Shown here piece by piece: positions 53,001 to 59,647 of a stretch of 64,000 nucleotides of DNA (its first letter is position 1; the number at the start of each line of letters is the position of its first letter). The position numbers and the translations under genes are program-made. Under the pieces are notes generated by a model. That model worked only from the letters and a program-made list of their open reading frames with translations, was not told the origin of the DNA and ran no database searches. Source of the DNA: DASSFG01 sp035547915 (GTDB lineage Bacteria; Planctomycetota; Planctomycetia; Pirellulales; JAICIG01); contig DASZTS010000020.1 in NCBI GenBank assembly GCA_035547915.1, positions 1 through 64,000 of the forward strand. The letters are read 5' to 3'.

Positions 53001-53794
53001 AGACTGTCGATCTTGTTGATCGGCAGACGGCGCTGAATGCGGCGCCCCACCGTCGTGCTTTTGTAGTGCGAGAAGTCCAGGCCGTATTCTTGATTGAGCA
53101 ATTCGAAGATTTCGGCGAACCCTTGGTGGTCGACGTCGACGGAGCCGTCCACTCCGGGATTGGCCAGCGTGCGAGCGTGCCGGACGAGCGCCTCGGCGAT
53201 CTGTTCCGGCGGCAGCTCCAGATCGACCACGCCGGTCTCGATGGCGCTGACCGGCATGCCGTCGAACTTGGCCGTGCTCAGGCTCTCGCAGATCACCAGG
53301 CCGCCGGCGGCGTGGATGTCGCGGATGCCGCGCGACCCGTCGCTTCCACTCCCCGACAAGACGACGGCCATGGCGCGCGAGCCGGCGTCTTGGGCGAGCG
53401 ATCGGAAGAAATGATCGATGGGCAGGGTCAGCGCCTGCTTGGGGTCCTTGTCGGTCAGCAGCAGCTTACACCCGGAAATGATCATGTCTTTCCGTGGCGG
53501 AATCAGGTAGATGTGGTTGGGCTCGACCACCATCTCATGCTCGGCGCGGCACACCGGGATGTCGGTCTGCCGGGCCAGCAGCTCGTCCATGAAACTCTTG
53601 AAGTCGGGAGACAGGTGCTGGATGACGACGAACGCCAGGTTCGAATCGCGCGGCATGTTGCGGAACATCTGTTCCAGCGATTCGAGTCCCCCCGCGGAGG
53701 CGCCGATACCCACGATGTAAAGTGGTTCGCCCTTGCCGCGAGGCCAACCCTCCACCGGCTCGATCAGTGGGTTGGCGTCAAAAGCCGGTTCCAC
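50060..53794 (-). CDS. CheB-CheR-PAS-histidine kinase-receiver fusion protein
   Basis: A 1244-residue soluble hybrid. CheB methylesterase comes first (Ser in GIGASAGG, His in VIQHLSPD, Asp in SGSGSDGSRG), then CheR methyltransferase (WVTGCATGEEAYSVAMLL, TCRNLLIYL). A long coiled coil follows (ENLQATIEQLETSNEELQA and similar, about 650-720), then a PAS domain, a kinase with H-box FLAMLSHELRNPLNAVV and G2 GGMGVGLTLV, and a C-terminal receiver with Asp in ALIDIGLPGMSG and Lys in HIVKPLT. No chemoreceptor or other che gene is close, so it probably serves a non-chemotactic phosphorelay. No membrane segment is seen. Confidence 0.93.
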   Translation of the reverse strand: MEPAFDANPLIEPVEGWPRGKGEPLYIVGIGASAGGLESLEQMFRNMPRDSNLAFVVIQHLSPDFKSFMDELLARQTDIPVCRAEHEMVVEPNHIYLIPPRKDMIISGCKLLLTDKDPKQALTLPIDHFFRSLAQDAGSRAMAVVLSGSGSDGSRGIRDIHAAGGLVICESLSTAKFDGMPVSAIETGVVDLELPPEQIAEALVRHARTLANPGVDGSVDVDHQGFAEIFELLNQEYGLDFSHYKSTTVGRRIQRRLPINKIDSLREYTEKLRDDAVELNALYKDLLIGVTRFFRDPGAFAKLEEVVFPELLRKVPREQEIRVWVTGCATGEEAYSVAMLLHEQLEAAGRPINAKVFATDAHRGSLEIASLGVYGDDALADVGERRLARYFHRQADGYHVGQELRQMIVFAPHNLLKDAPFTKLDLVTCRNLLIYLQPLAQKKTLSLLHFGLKVDGILLLGPSETPGELQEEFSPLDDHWKLYRKRRDVALSADARQPLRSPGVRGRSPLLVAPPRTMADATLVAAYDTLLGRYMPPGFLISDRRELLHVFGDGDKFLRIRPGRSSTDVFDLLHDEFRAGVTGAIQKASKELVPVQYSGVRATLDGREAVYRVSAEPVENRRSKSVQVLVSIVELAQPSEDEIAEGRRATPDSDVRQLSRDRIENLEAELRYTKENLQATIEQLETSNEELQATNEELMASNEELQSTNEELHSVNEELYTVNAEYQNKIAELVELHADLESLLASTEVGTIFLDQDMRIRKFTPSISRAFQLLPQDVGRRIDSFAHRLHADLVQDIEVVLRGGAPCHREVLDRDGRCYLLRIFPYQTPKGINGAVLTLVEVSALKEAESALAEAVRRRDQFLAMLSHELRNPLNAVVSAASLLAVPDAPHQTVLHAQEIIRRQSEQMARLLDELLDVSRMTQNKMQLRKCPFDLRRSINDAIAAVEARLRQRNIEFTQRIADGPLYVNGDSARLQQAITNLLDNACKYTPAGGHIWLSAQPEGDEVVVRIKDTGIGIEPALLEKVFDLFVQTERTLDRASGGMGVGLTLVRSIAQLHDGNVEAHSAGTGCGSEFVLHVPAAPPSIGAAAENAPVDTPVGQGKLVVVIDDETDNREMLQALLQLHGYHVRSASNGQEGVELIERLHPQAALIDIGLPGMSGYEVAEHVRRNLMDDRTYLVAVTGYGQREDVQQAFERGFDRHIVKPLTIDKLRDVLAECAAEHRLAGQLRNADAEPLASETASP

Positions 53795-54171
53795 GAGAGC
53801 ATCTCCCTTCTAGCCGGCCCGCAAGTCGTCGCCTATCCGTCTACGAAGGCGATCTCCAAGTATCCTGCGAGCCCTTGCAAAAGCCAGAGCTTTTTCGTCG
53901 GCGGAAGCAATTGATGTACCGAGAACTCCCGCGGTTTACTCGCCTTGCTATAAGTTTATTCATGGCAGTACGTTGCGTCGCCTGTGTCCGTGAAAAGGAC
54001 AGGTTGGTTTGGACCTGGAGTTGGGGTCCGATCGACCAGTTCGTCGGCGGTGCTGATAAGCGGAAGGCCAGTACGTATGGGGCAGGGAATGGGGTCGCTC
54101 GTTGCGGCGCCGGCCGGCATGGCCTACTCTTTTCACGATACGAACCGTTGCGCCCCCTTTAGCGAACCGTC
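53795..54171. other. Non-coding region before the aldolase/microcompartment operon
   Basis: No supported gene. It must contain the promoter for the minus-strand CheB-CheR fusion and that of the plus-strand operon beginning at 54172. TATAAG with a TTGC element occurs near 53945-53957, but its orientation and use are uncertain. Confidence 0.4.
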
Positions 54172-55191
54172 ATGCCGGCCGAGCGATTACGAGGTATCTT
54201 CACACCCAACATCGTGCCGCTCGACGCGCGCGGCGAGATCAACGAGCCGGAGTTGCGGCGTTACACCGACTGGCTCATCGAGCGCGGTGTACACGGGCTG
54301 TATCCCAACGGTTCCACCGGCGAGTTCACGCGTTTCTCGCCCGAAGAACGGCGACGCATCATCGCCATCATGGCCGACCAGACGCGCGGCCGTGTGCCGA
54401 TTCTGGCCGGCGCCGCCGAAGCCAACGTGCGCGAGACGGTGGCGGCGTGCGAGTATTACCACGGCCTCGGCGTGCGGGCGGTGGCCATTGTCTCGCCCTA
54501 TTACTATCGCCTCAGCCCGGCCAGCGTGTACGCCTACTTCCGCGACATCGCGCGGCATTCGCCGGTCGATATCACGCTCTACAACATTCCGATGTTCGCG
54601 TCGCCCATCGACGTGCCGACGATCCAGCGCCTCAGCGAAGAATTCGAGCGCGTCGTGGCCATCAAAGATTCTTCGGGTGATCTGCCGAACATGATCCGCA
54701 TGATCAAGGCCGTCCGCCCGAATCGGCCCGACTTCAGCTTTCTCACCGGTTGGGACGCGGCGCTCATGCCCATGCTCCTCATCGGTTGCGATGGCGGCAC
54801 GAATGCCACGGCCGGCATCGTGCCCGAGCTGACCCGAAAGCTCTACGACCTGACCACAGCCGGCCGCCTGGACGAAGCCCGGGAGCTGCAATACAAGCTC
54901 ATCGGCCTCTTCGACGCCATGCTCTTTTCGGCCGACTTTCCCGAAGGTTTCAGGGCGGCGCTGACCTTGCGCGGATTCCAAGCCGGCGCGGGCCGGCAGC
55001 CCCTGAGCGATACGCAGCAGGTGCAGATCGCCGCACTGCGCGAGACCCTGCAATGCATGCTGGCCGAAGAGGGGTTTGCGGATGAACCGATCGGCGGTTG
55101 CCCGCCCGGCGGTAGACGGCCCGATGCCAAGGCGGTCGACCAGATCGTGCAAGGCGTGATGGCCGAGTTGAAACGTCGAGGTCTGGCATGA
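54172..55191 (+). CDS. DapA/NanA-family aldolase with C-terminal encapsulation-peptide-like tail
   Basis: A Schiff-base aldolase of the dihydrodipicolinate synthase / N-acetylneuraminate lyase family, usually making or cleaving a pyruvate-aldehyde bond. The Schiff-base Lys is K165 in AIKDSSGD, the proton-relay Tyr is Y137 in LYNIP, and NGSTGEF (46-52) binds the carboxylate. Normal family length is about 300; this protein has 35 more residues: a Gly/Pro linker (GGCPPGGRRP) then the amphipathic helix VDQIVQGVMAELKRRG (322-337). That is the form of peptides that target enzymes into bacterial microcompartments. Its stop overlaps the start of a BMC-T shell gene by 4 bp (ATGA). The exact substrate is unknown. 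Confidence 0.9.
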   Translation: MPAERLRGIFTPNIVPLDARGEINEPELRRYTDWLIERGVHGLYPNGSTGEFTRFSPEERRRIIAIMADQTRGRVPILAGAAEANVRETVAACEYYHGLGVRAVAIVSPYYYRLSPASVYAYFRDIARHSPVDITLYNIPMFASPIDVPTIQRLSEEFERVVAIKDSSGDLPNMIRMIKAVRPNRPDFSFLTGWDAALMPMLLIGCDGGTNATAGIVPELTRKLYDLTTAGRLDEARELQYKLIGLFDAMLFSADFPEGFRAALTLRGFQAGAGRQPLSDTQQVQIAALRETLQCMLAEEGFADEPIGGCPPGGRRPDAKAVDQIVQGVMAELKRRGLA

Positions 55192-55790
55192 CGGCGCTCG
55201 CGCTCCTCGAGATCGGTAATCTTTCGCCTGCCCTCATCGCCGCCGACCGCTGCGTGAAGTCCGCCGGCGTGCGCATCATCGGCATCGAGAGCACCGACGG
55301 GGCGGCTCAGTGCATCAAACTCGCGGGGCCGGCCGACGCGGTCCGCGAAGCGGCCGAAGCCGGCGCGGCGGCCGGACGGCAGATGGGCACGACCGTCTTC
55401 TGGTCATGGCTGCCGGGTCCCTTGCCCGAAACCGTTCAAGTTGCCAGTCAGCCGCCGGCCTTCAGTCCGCTGCTTGAAGTTTACGACGCTCGCATACCAC
55501 ACGAGGTTTCCATGAATCCATCCGATGCTCTGGGGCTGCTCGAAACACAGGGGCTCGTCGCGGCCCTGCACGCGACCGACGAAATGCTGAAGTCGGCGGC
55601 GGTAACGCTGGTGGGCAAGGAGAAGATCGGCGCTGCGTACGTCACCATCATGGTGCGCGGCGATGTGGCCGCGGTGCAGGCAGCGATCGCCGCCGGCAAG
55701 CAAACGGTCGAACGGCTCGGCGGCAAGTTGATTCTCGCCGACGTCATCAGCCGCCCGCATCCCGACCTGGCCGCGCTGCTGCCAAAATGA
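55188..55790 (+). CDS. Tandem-domain bacterial microcompartment shell protein (BMC-T)
   Basis: Two BMC domains in 200 residues. The second (114-199) is unmistakable: ALGLLETQGLVAALHATDEM, then LVGKEKIGAAYVTIMVRGDV, AAVQAAIAAGKQTVERLGG and VISRPHPDLAALLPK. The first (3-85) is more diverged: ALALLEIGNLSPALIAADRC, GVRIIGIESTDGAAQ, AVREAAEAGAAAGRQMGTTV. BMC-T proteins form pseudohexameric trimers whose central pore admits metabolites; here the pore loops are near residues 36-40 and 146-151. It overlaps the aldolase gene before it and the membrane protein gene after it by 4 bp each. No BMC-H or BMC-P gene occurs in the window, so any complete shell needs genes elsewhere. Confidence 0.92.
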   Translation: MTALALLEIGNLSPALIAADRCVKSAGVRIIGIESTDGAAQCIKLAGPADAVREAAEAGAAAGRQMGTTVFWSWLPGPLPETVQVASQPPAFSPLLEVYDARIPHEVSMNPSDALGLLETQGLVAALHATDEMLKSAAVTLVGKEKIGAAYVTIMVRGDVAAVQAAIAAGKQTVERLGGKLILADVISRPHPDLAALLPK

Positions 55791-57514
55791 CGGCCCGAGC
55801 CCGCCCAGCCTCGCACGAAGCGGCCCCGGCCGCGGGCGGCACACCGTCTTGGCGGGACTTGTGGTCGGACGGCGTGCGATGGGGTGAGGCGCCGTGGTAC
55901 GCCGCGTTCCTGGTGCTCGTCTTCCTGGTCGGCTGCGTTCAGTTGGAAGACCCCGATATCTGGTGGCACCTGCGCACCGGGCAGTTGATCTACGAGCGCG
56001 GGCAGGTGCCGCGCACCGATTGGTTCACTTACACCAATCCCGATAGCCCGTGGACCGATCTCCATTGGGGCTTTCAGCTATTCGCCGCCGCCGTCTGGCA
56101 TCTGGGCGGAACCCCTGCTCTCGTCGTGACGAAGAGTCTGTTCGCCGTAGCCACCTTTGCATCGGCATTGATGGCCACTCGCCGTGGCTGGCCGGCGTGG
56201 CAGGCGGCCGCCTGCTGGTTGCCGGCGCTGCTCATCTTCTCGGAACGCAATCTCGTGCGGCCCGAGATGTTCTCGTTCCTGTTCCTGGCCGCCGAACTGA
56301 CGATCCTGTTTCACGCCCGCGCGCGGCCACGGTTGCTCTGGTTCCTGCCGGCGATCCAACTTCTATGGATCAATGTGCAAGGGCTGTTCGTGTTGGGACT
56401 CGTGCTGTGGAACTGTTTTTTCCTGGGCGAGGTGGCTCGTTGGTGGTTCGCTTCCGGAGGCGATGACAGTTCGCCTCCGCCCACCAAGGCCACCTTTTAT
56501 CGCTTGGCGCTCGTTGGCGGGCTGATGGCCGCCGCCGCTCTGGCGAATCCTTATGGATTCGACGGTCCTCTGCTGCCGTTCACGCTGGTGAAACGCATCG
56601 AGGGCCCCGAGAAGCCGTTCTATGCACAGTTCTCCGGCGAATTTCGCGGCTTGGGGGAATTCATCGAGCGGTTCGGCGTCGGCGCTTTGACGCAAAACCT
56701 GACGACGTGCATGCTGTTGGTGTTGTTCGTGCTCGGTTGTCTGAGCTTTGTGCCGCGTCTGGTCCGCGGGCGACTCGACCTCTATCGCTTGAGCCTATTC
56801 GCCCTCTTCGCCTGGTTGGGTTGGGCGGCCAACCGCAATGCGATGTTGTTCGGCCTGGCGGCCACGACGGTGCTGCGGGCCAACGTGGGCGAATGGTTGG
56901 CCGGACATAGGCCGGGCGAAGGTCGTCTCAGGCTCGGCCCGGTCAGCACCGCCGCCGCGCTCGGGATCTTGCTCCTCGGCGTGCCGTGCAACCTTCTGTC
57001 GGTCATGCGCCCGGCGGAACTCCCGCGATGGTTCGGTGTGGGCGAGATTCCCAACGCCTTTCCGCACGAGGCGGCGGAGTTTCTGGGCCGGCCGGGCATG
57101 CCCCGCCGCTGCTACGCGATCGACGAAGGTGCCGCCGCCGTTTACATCTTTCATAACGGCCCGCGGCAGAAGGTGTTCGCCGATGCGCGGCTGGAGGTGA
57201 ACACGCACGCGACGCTCGAACGCTACCTGGCCATCGAAGGGCAGATCGTGGTCGGAGATCCGCACGTGCTCGATAGCCTGACCCAGGGCATCGAGCCCGA
57301 CGCGAGCGGCGACGTCGAACCGCCCGCGATCTTGATTTCGCTACCCTATCTGGCGAATAACGGGCCCTTGCAACGGGGCCTATCACGTCTTGGGCAATAC
57401 CGGCGCGTGTACGTCGACGACAGTGCCGTCGTATTTCTCGTTCATGAGCGAGCCGAAGCGTTGGGTTTGGCCGAACTGCACCCCGTTGAGGCCACGGAAG
57501 AGCCGCTCCGCTAG
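55787..57514 (+). CDS. Polytopic membrane protein, GT-C-like
   Basis: A 575-residue protein with about ten membrane helices. Its first loop, DPDIWWHLRTGQLIYERGQV followed by PRTDWFTYTNPDSPWTDLHW, is a pattern seen in GT-C-fold glycosyltransferase-like membrane proteins of planctomycetes and others. The C-terminal 150 residues are soluble (HEAAEFLGRPGMPRRCYAID, KVFADARLEVNTH). No defined activity is known. It overlaps the BMC-T gene by 4 bp, so it is part of the same operon, although a mechanistic link to a microcompartment is not obvious. Confidence 0.72.
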   Translation: MTARARPASHEAAPAAGGTPSWRDLWSDGVRWGEAPWYAAFLVLVFLVGCVQLEDPDIWWHLRTGQLIYERGQVPRTDWFTYTNPDSPWTDLHWGFQLFAAAVWHLGGTPALVVTKSLFAVATFASALMATRRGWPAWQAAACWLPALLIFSERNLVRPEMFSFLFLAAELTILFHARARPRLLWFLPAIQLLWINVQGLFVLGLVLWNCFFLGEVARWWFASGGDDSSPPPTKATFYRLALVGGLMAAAALANPYGFDGPLLPFTLVKRIEGPEKPFYAQFSGEFRGLGEFIERFGVGALTQNLTTCMLLVLFVLGCLSFVPRLVRGRLDLYRLSLFALFAWLGWAANRNAMLFGLAATTVLRANVGEWLAGHRPGEGRLRLGPVSTAAALGILLLGVPCNLLSVMRPAELPRWFGVGEIPNAFPHEAAEFLGRPGMPRRCYAIDEGAAAVYIFHNGPRQKVFADARLEVNTHATLERYLAIEGQIVVGDPHVLDSLTQGIEPDASGDVEPPAILISLPYLANNGPLQRGLSRLGQYRRVYVDDSAVVFLVHERAEALGLAELHPVEATEEPLR

Positions 57515-57567
57515 GGCATTTGTCGACGTTGGGCCACCATGAAGGCTCGGGGCCGAATCGTCGCAAG

Positions 57568-57596
57568 TTGGCGTCATCTCGAGGGGGCGTTAGAAT
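57568..57596 (+). promoter_or_regulatory. Promoter of the receiver-HATPase gene
   Basis: TTGGCG (57568-57573) and TAGAAT (57591-57596) with a 17-bp spacer, about 74 bp before the ATG at 57670. Confidence 0.5.
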
Positions 57597-57669
57597 AAGC
57601 GGCGCTTCGTCGGTCCGCTGCCAAGGCGTCTGGCCCGCCGGCGAACGGGCACTTTTTTAGGCGAGAAGT

Positions 57670-58557
57670 ATGCCGACGATACTCATAGTCGACGATTCCG
57701 CCGTCGATCGGCGGTTGGCGCAAGGCGTATTGGAAAAGAACGAGCACCTGGCGTTTCTCTACGCGGTCGACGGGGCCGATGCGGCCGAGCAGATCAAGAT
57801 CTCGCCGCCCGATTTGGTGCTGACCGATCTACAGATGCCCGTGATGAGCGGCTTGGAACTCGTGCGCCATGTGCGTGAGCACCATCCGCTCGTGCCCGTG
57901 ATCCTGATGACGGCGCAGGGGAGCGAGGAGATCGCCGTACAGGCGCTGGCCTCGGGCGCGTCGAGCTATGTGCCGAAATCGCGGTTGGCTCGCGAGTTGG
58001 CTTCCACCGTCGAGAACGTTTTGGCGACTTCGCGGGCCGAGCGCCATCACGCCCGGATGATGGAGTGCGTGACGCGCAATCATTGGACGTTCGTGCTGGA
58101 TAACGATCCGAGCCTGATTCCGGCCGTGGTCGACCACGTGCAGCAGCAGATCACGAAACTGAAACTGTGCGACGAGACGGGCCGCATTCGCATCGCGATC
58201 GCCTTGGAGGAATCGTTGCTCAACGCGCTCTACCACGGCAACCTCGAAATCGGTTCGGAATTGCGCGAGCAGGACAGCCGTCGTTATTACGCGCTGGCCG
58301 AAGAGCGACGCCGCGAAGAACCGTATCGGAGCCGCACCGTGCACTTCGAAATATCGCTGAGCGCCCAGGATATGACCTTCCTCGTACGCGACGCCGGGCC
58401 GGGGTTCGACCCCCACGATGTGCCCGATCCGACCGATCCGGCCAACCTCGAGCGATGCTCCGGGCGCGGCCTGATGCTGATCCGGGCGTTCATGGACGAG
58501 GTGCGTCACAACGAGCGGGGCAATGAGATCGTGATGATCAAACGCCGCGAGACTTGA
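57670..58557 (+). CDS. Receiver domain fused to an RsbW-like HATPase
   Basis: Residues 1-120 are a receiver with acidic pocket ILIVDDSAVD, phospho-acceptor Asp in LVLTDLQMPVMSG and Lys in SSYVPKSRL. Residues 150-290 are a GHKL ATPase of the anti-sigma/serine kinase type: N-box ALEESLLNALYHGN, G1 RDAGPGFDPHD and G2 CSGRGLMLIRAF. No His phosphorylation domain is present, which fits an RsbW-type protein kinase or anti-sigma factor under receiver control. The STAS gene follows after 1 bp, so the two form a partner-switching pair. Confidence 0.9.
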   Translation: MPTILIVDDSAVDRRLAQGVLEKNEHLAFLYAVDGADAAEQIKISPPDLVLTDLQMPVMSGLELVRHVREHHPLVPVILMTAQGSEEIAVQALASGASSYVPKSRLARELASTVENVLATSRAERHHARMMECVTRNHWTFVLDNDPSLIPAVVDHVQQQITKLKLCDETGRIRIAIALEESLLNALYHGNLEIGSELREQDSRRYYALAEERRREEPYRSRTVHFEISLSAQDMTFLVRDAGPGFDPHDVPDPTDPANLERCSGRGLMLIRAFMDEVRHNERGNEIVMIKRRET

Positions 58558-58558
58558 A

Positions 58559-58912
58559 ATGGCCAGAGTCTACAAACAGGAGGGCATCACGATCGTCGAG
58601 ATCGATGCGGAATACGATTCGCTCGATATCGTGAAACTCAACGACTTGGGCCAGGTGTTGCTCGGAGCGGTGGCACAGGCCGATCCACCCAAGGTGCTGC
58701 TCGACATGGGGCGCACGACGTTCATCGGCTCGCATTTCCTGGGATTGCTGATCCGGGCCTGGAAGCGGCTGCGCGATCGCCACGGCGAGTTGGCCGTCTG
58801 CCACGTCAACGAGGTGTGCGGCGACGTGTTGCGGGCCAGCAAGCTCGACATGATCTGGCAGATATTCCCCGACCGCGACACGGGCGTTGCCCGACTGCGG
58901 CAGCCGCTCTAG
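58559..58912 (+). CDS. STAS-domain anti-sigma factor antagonist
   Basis: A 117-residue SpoIIAA/RsbV-like protein. The domain shows ITIVEIDAEYDSLDI, PPKVLLDMGRTTFIGSHFLGLL and GELAVCHVNEVCGDVLRASKL. The phosphorylatable Ser corresponds to the Ser in FIGSHF, where the usual Asp before it is Gly. It is encoded 1 bp after its likely kinase (receiver-HATPase protein), which should phosphorylate it and release or bind a target. The target could be the ECF factor 160 bp downstream, but this is a guess. Confidence 0.9.
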   Translation: MARVYKQEGITIVEIDAEYDSLDIVKLNDLGQVLLGAVAQADPPKVLLDMGRTTFIGSHFLGLLIRAWKRLRDRHGELAVCHVNEVCGDVLRASKLDMIWQIFPDRDTGVARLRQPL

Positions 58913-59073
58913 CCCACGGCCGCTCGCCTGCCTGTCGCTGTCATGGCGTTCCTTGCGCCGCCCCTGGGCAGAATCTGACTTGCCAAGATGGGGAATAATC
59001 CTGCCGCCCGCGCGCGAATAGAATCAATGTGTGCTGAGTCGGTATCCGTCGTTGTCTCGTCGACCGCCGCTCC

Positions 59074-59577
59074 GTGTCGCTCTCGCTCGCCGAATTCAAT
59101 CGCCTGGTGTCGGAGCATGGCCCGGCCATGTACCGGCTGGCGTATCGACTGACGGGCGACCGCCACGAGGCGGAGGATATCGTCCAAGATACCTTCCGCT
59201 CGGCATGGAACAGCCGCCGGAGATACGAGGCAGGCCGGGGCGAACGGGCCTGGTTGGCGGCCATCCTGCGGCGTCGCGTGGTGGACCGTCGTCGTCGGCG
59301 ATCCTGGTCGCTCGGCCGGTTGGTCATGCCCGTGGGCGAACCGCTGGTCGAGGGAAACGATTCGGCGCTCGATCCCTATACCGACGAGATGCAGCAGGCG
59401 CTCTCGCGCTTGCCGGTCGAATTGCGAGAAACGTTGCTCTTGGTGGTGGTGGGTGAACTGACCCATCAAGAGGCCGCGGACCTGCTGAACGTGCCGCTCG
59501 GAACCGTGCTATCGCGCGTCAGCCGCGCTCGGCAACAATTGCGTCGCCACTGGTTGACCATCAGCCGGGAGCTTTGA
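59074..59577 (+). CDS. ECF-type RNA polymerase sigma factor
   Basis: A 167-residue sigma factor. Region 2 reads LYRLAYRLTGDRHEAEDIVQ-like (YRLAYRLTGDRHEAEDIVQD) and AGRGERAWLAAILRRRVVDR; region 4 reads LSRLPVELRETLLLVVVGEL, THQEAADLLNVPLGTVLSRV, then RARQQLRR. GTG 59074 was chosen. The next gene encodes a YfbK-like membrane protein 70 bp on, a common neighbour of ECF factors, and is a candidate regulator. Confidence 0.94.
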   Translation: MSLSLAEFNRLVSEHGPAMYRLAYRLTGDRHEAEDIVQDTFRSAWNSRRRYEAGRGERAWLAAILRRRVVDRRRRRSWSLGRLVMPVGEPLVEGNDSALDPYTDEMQQALSRLPVELRETLLLVVVGELTHQEAADLLNVPLGTVLSRVSRARQQLRRHWLTISREL

Positions 59578-59647
59578 TTTGGTGCGATCCGATCTCCGTG
59601 TTACCGCTGAACGGGTCCTGAAAGTTTGCCGTTAGGCTCCGAGAACG

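Noticed and set aside
54172..55191. Assignment of the aldolase as the lysine-pathway enzyme DapA
   Set aside because: Family membership is clear, but the tail, the shell-protein partner and the absence of lysine genes make a biosynthetic DapA role unlikely, so no symbol was given.
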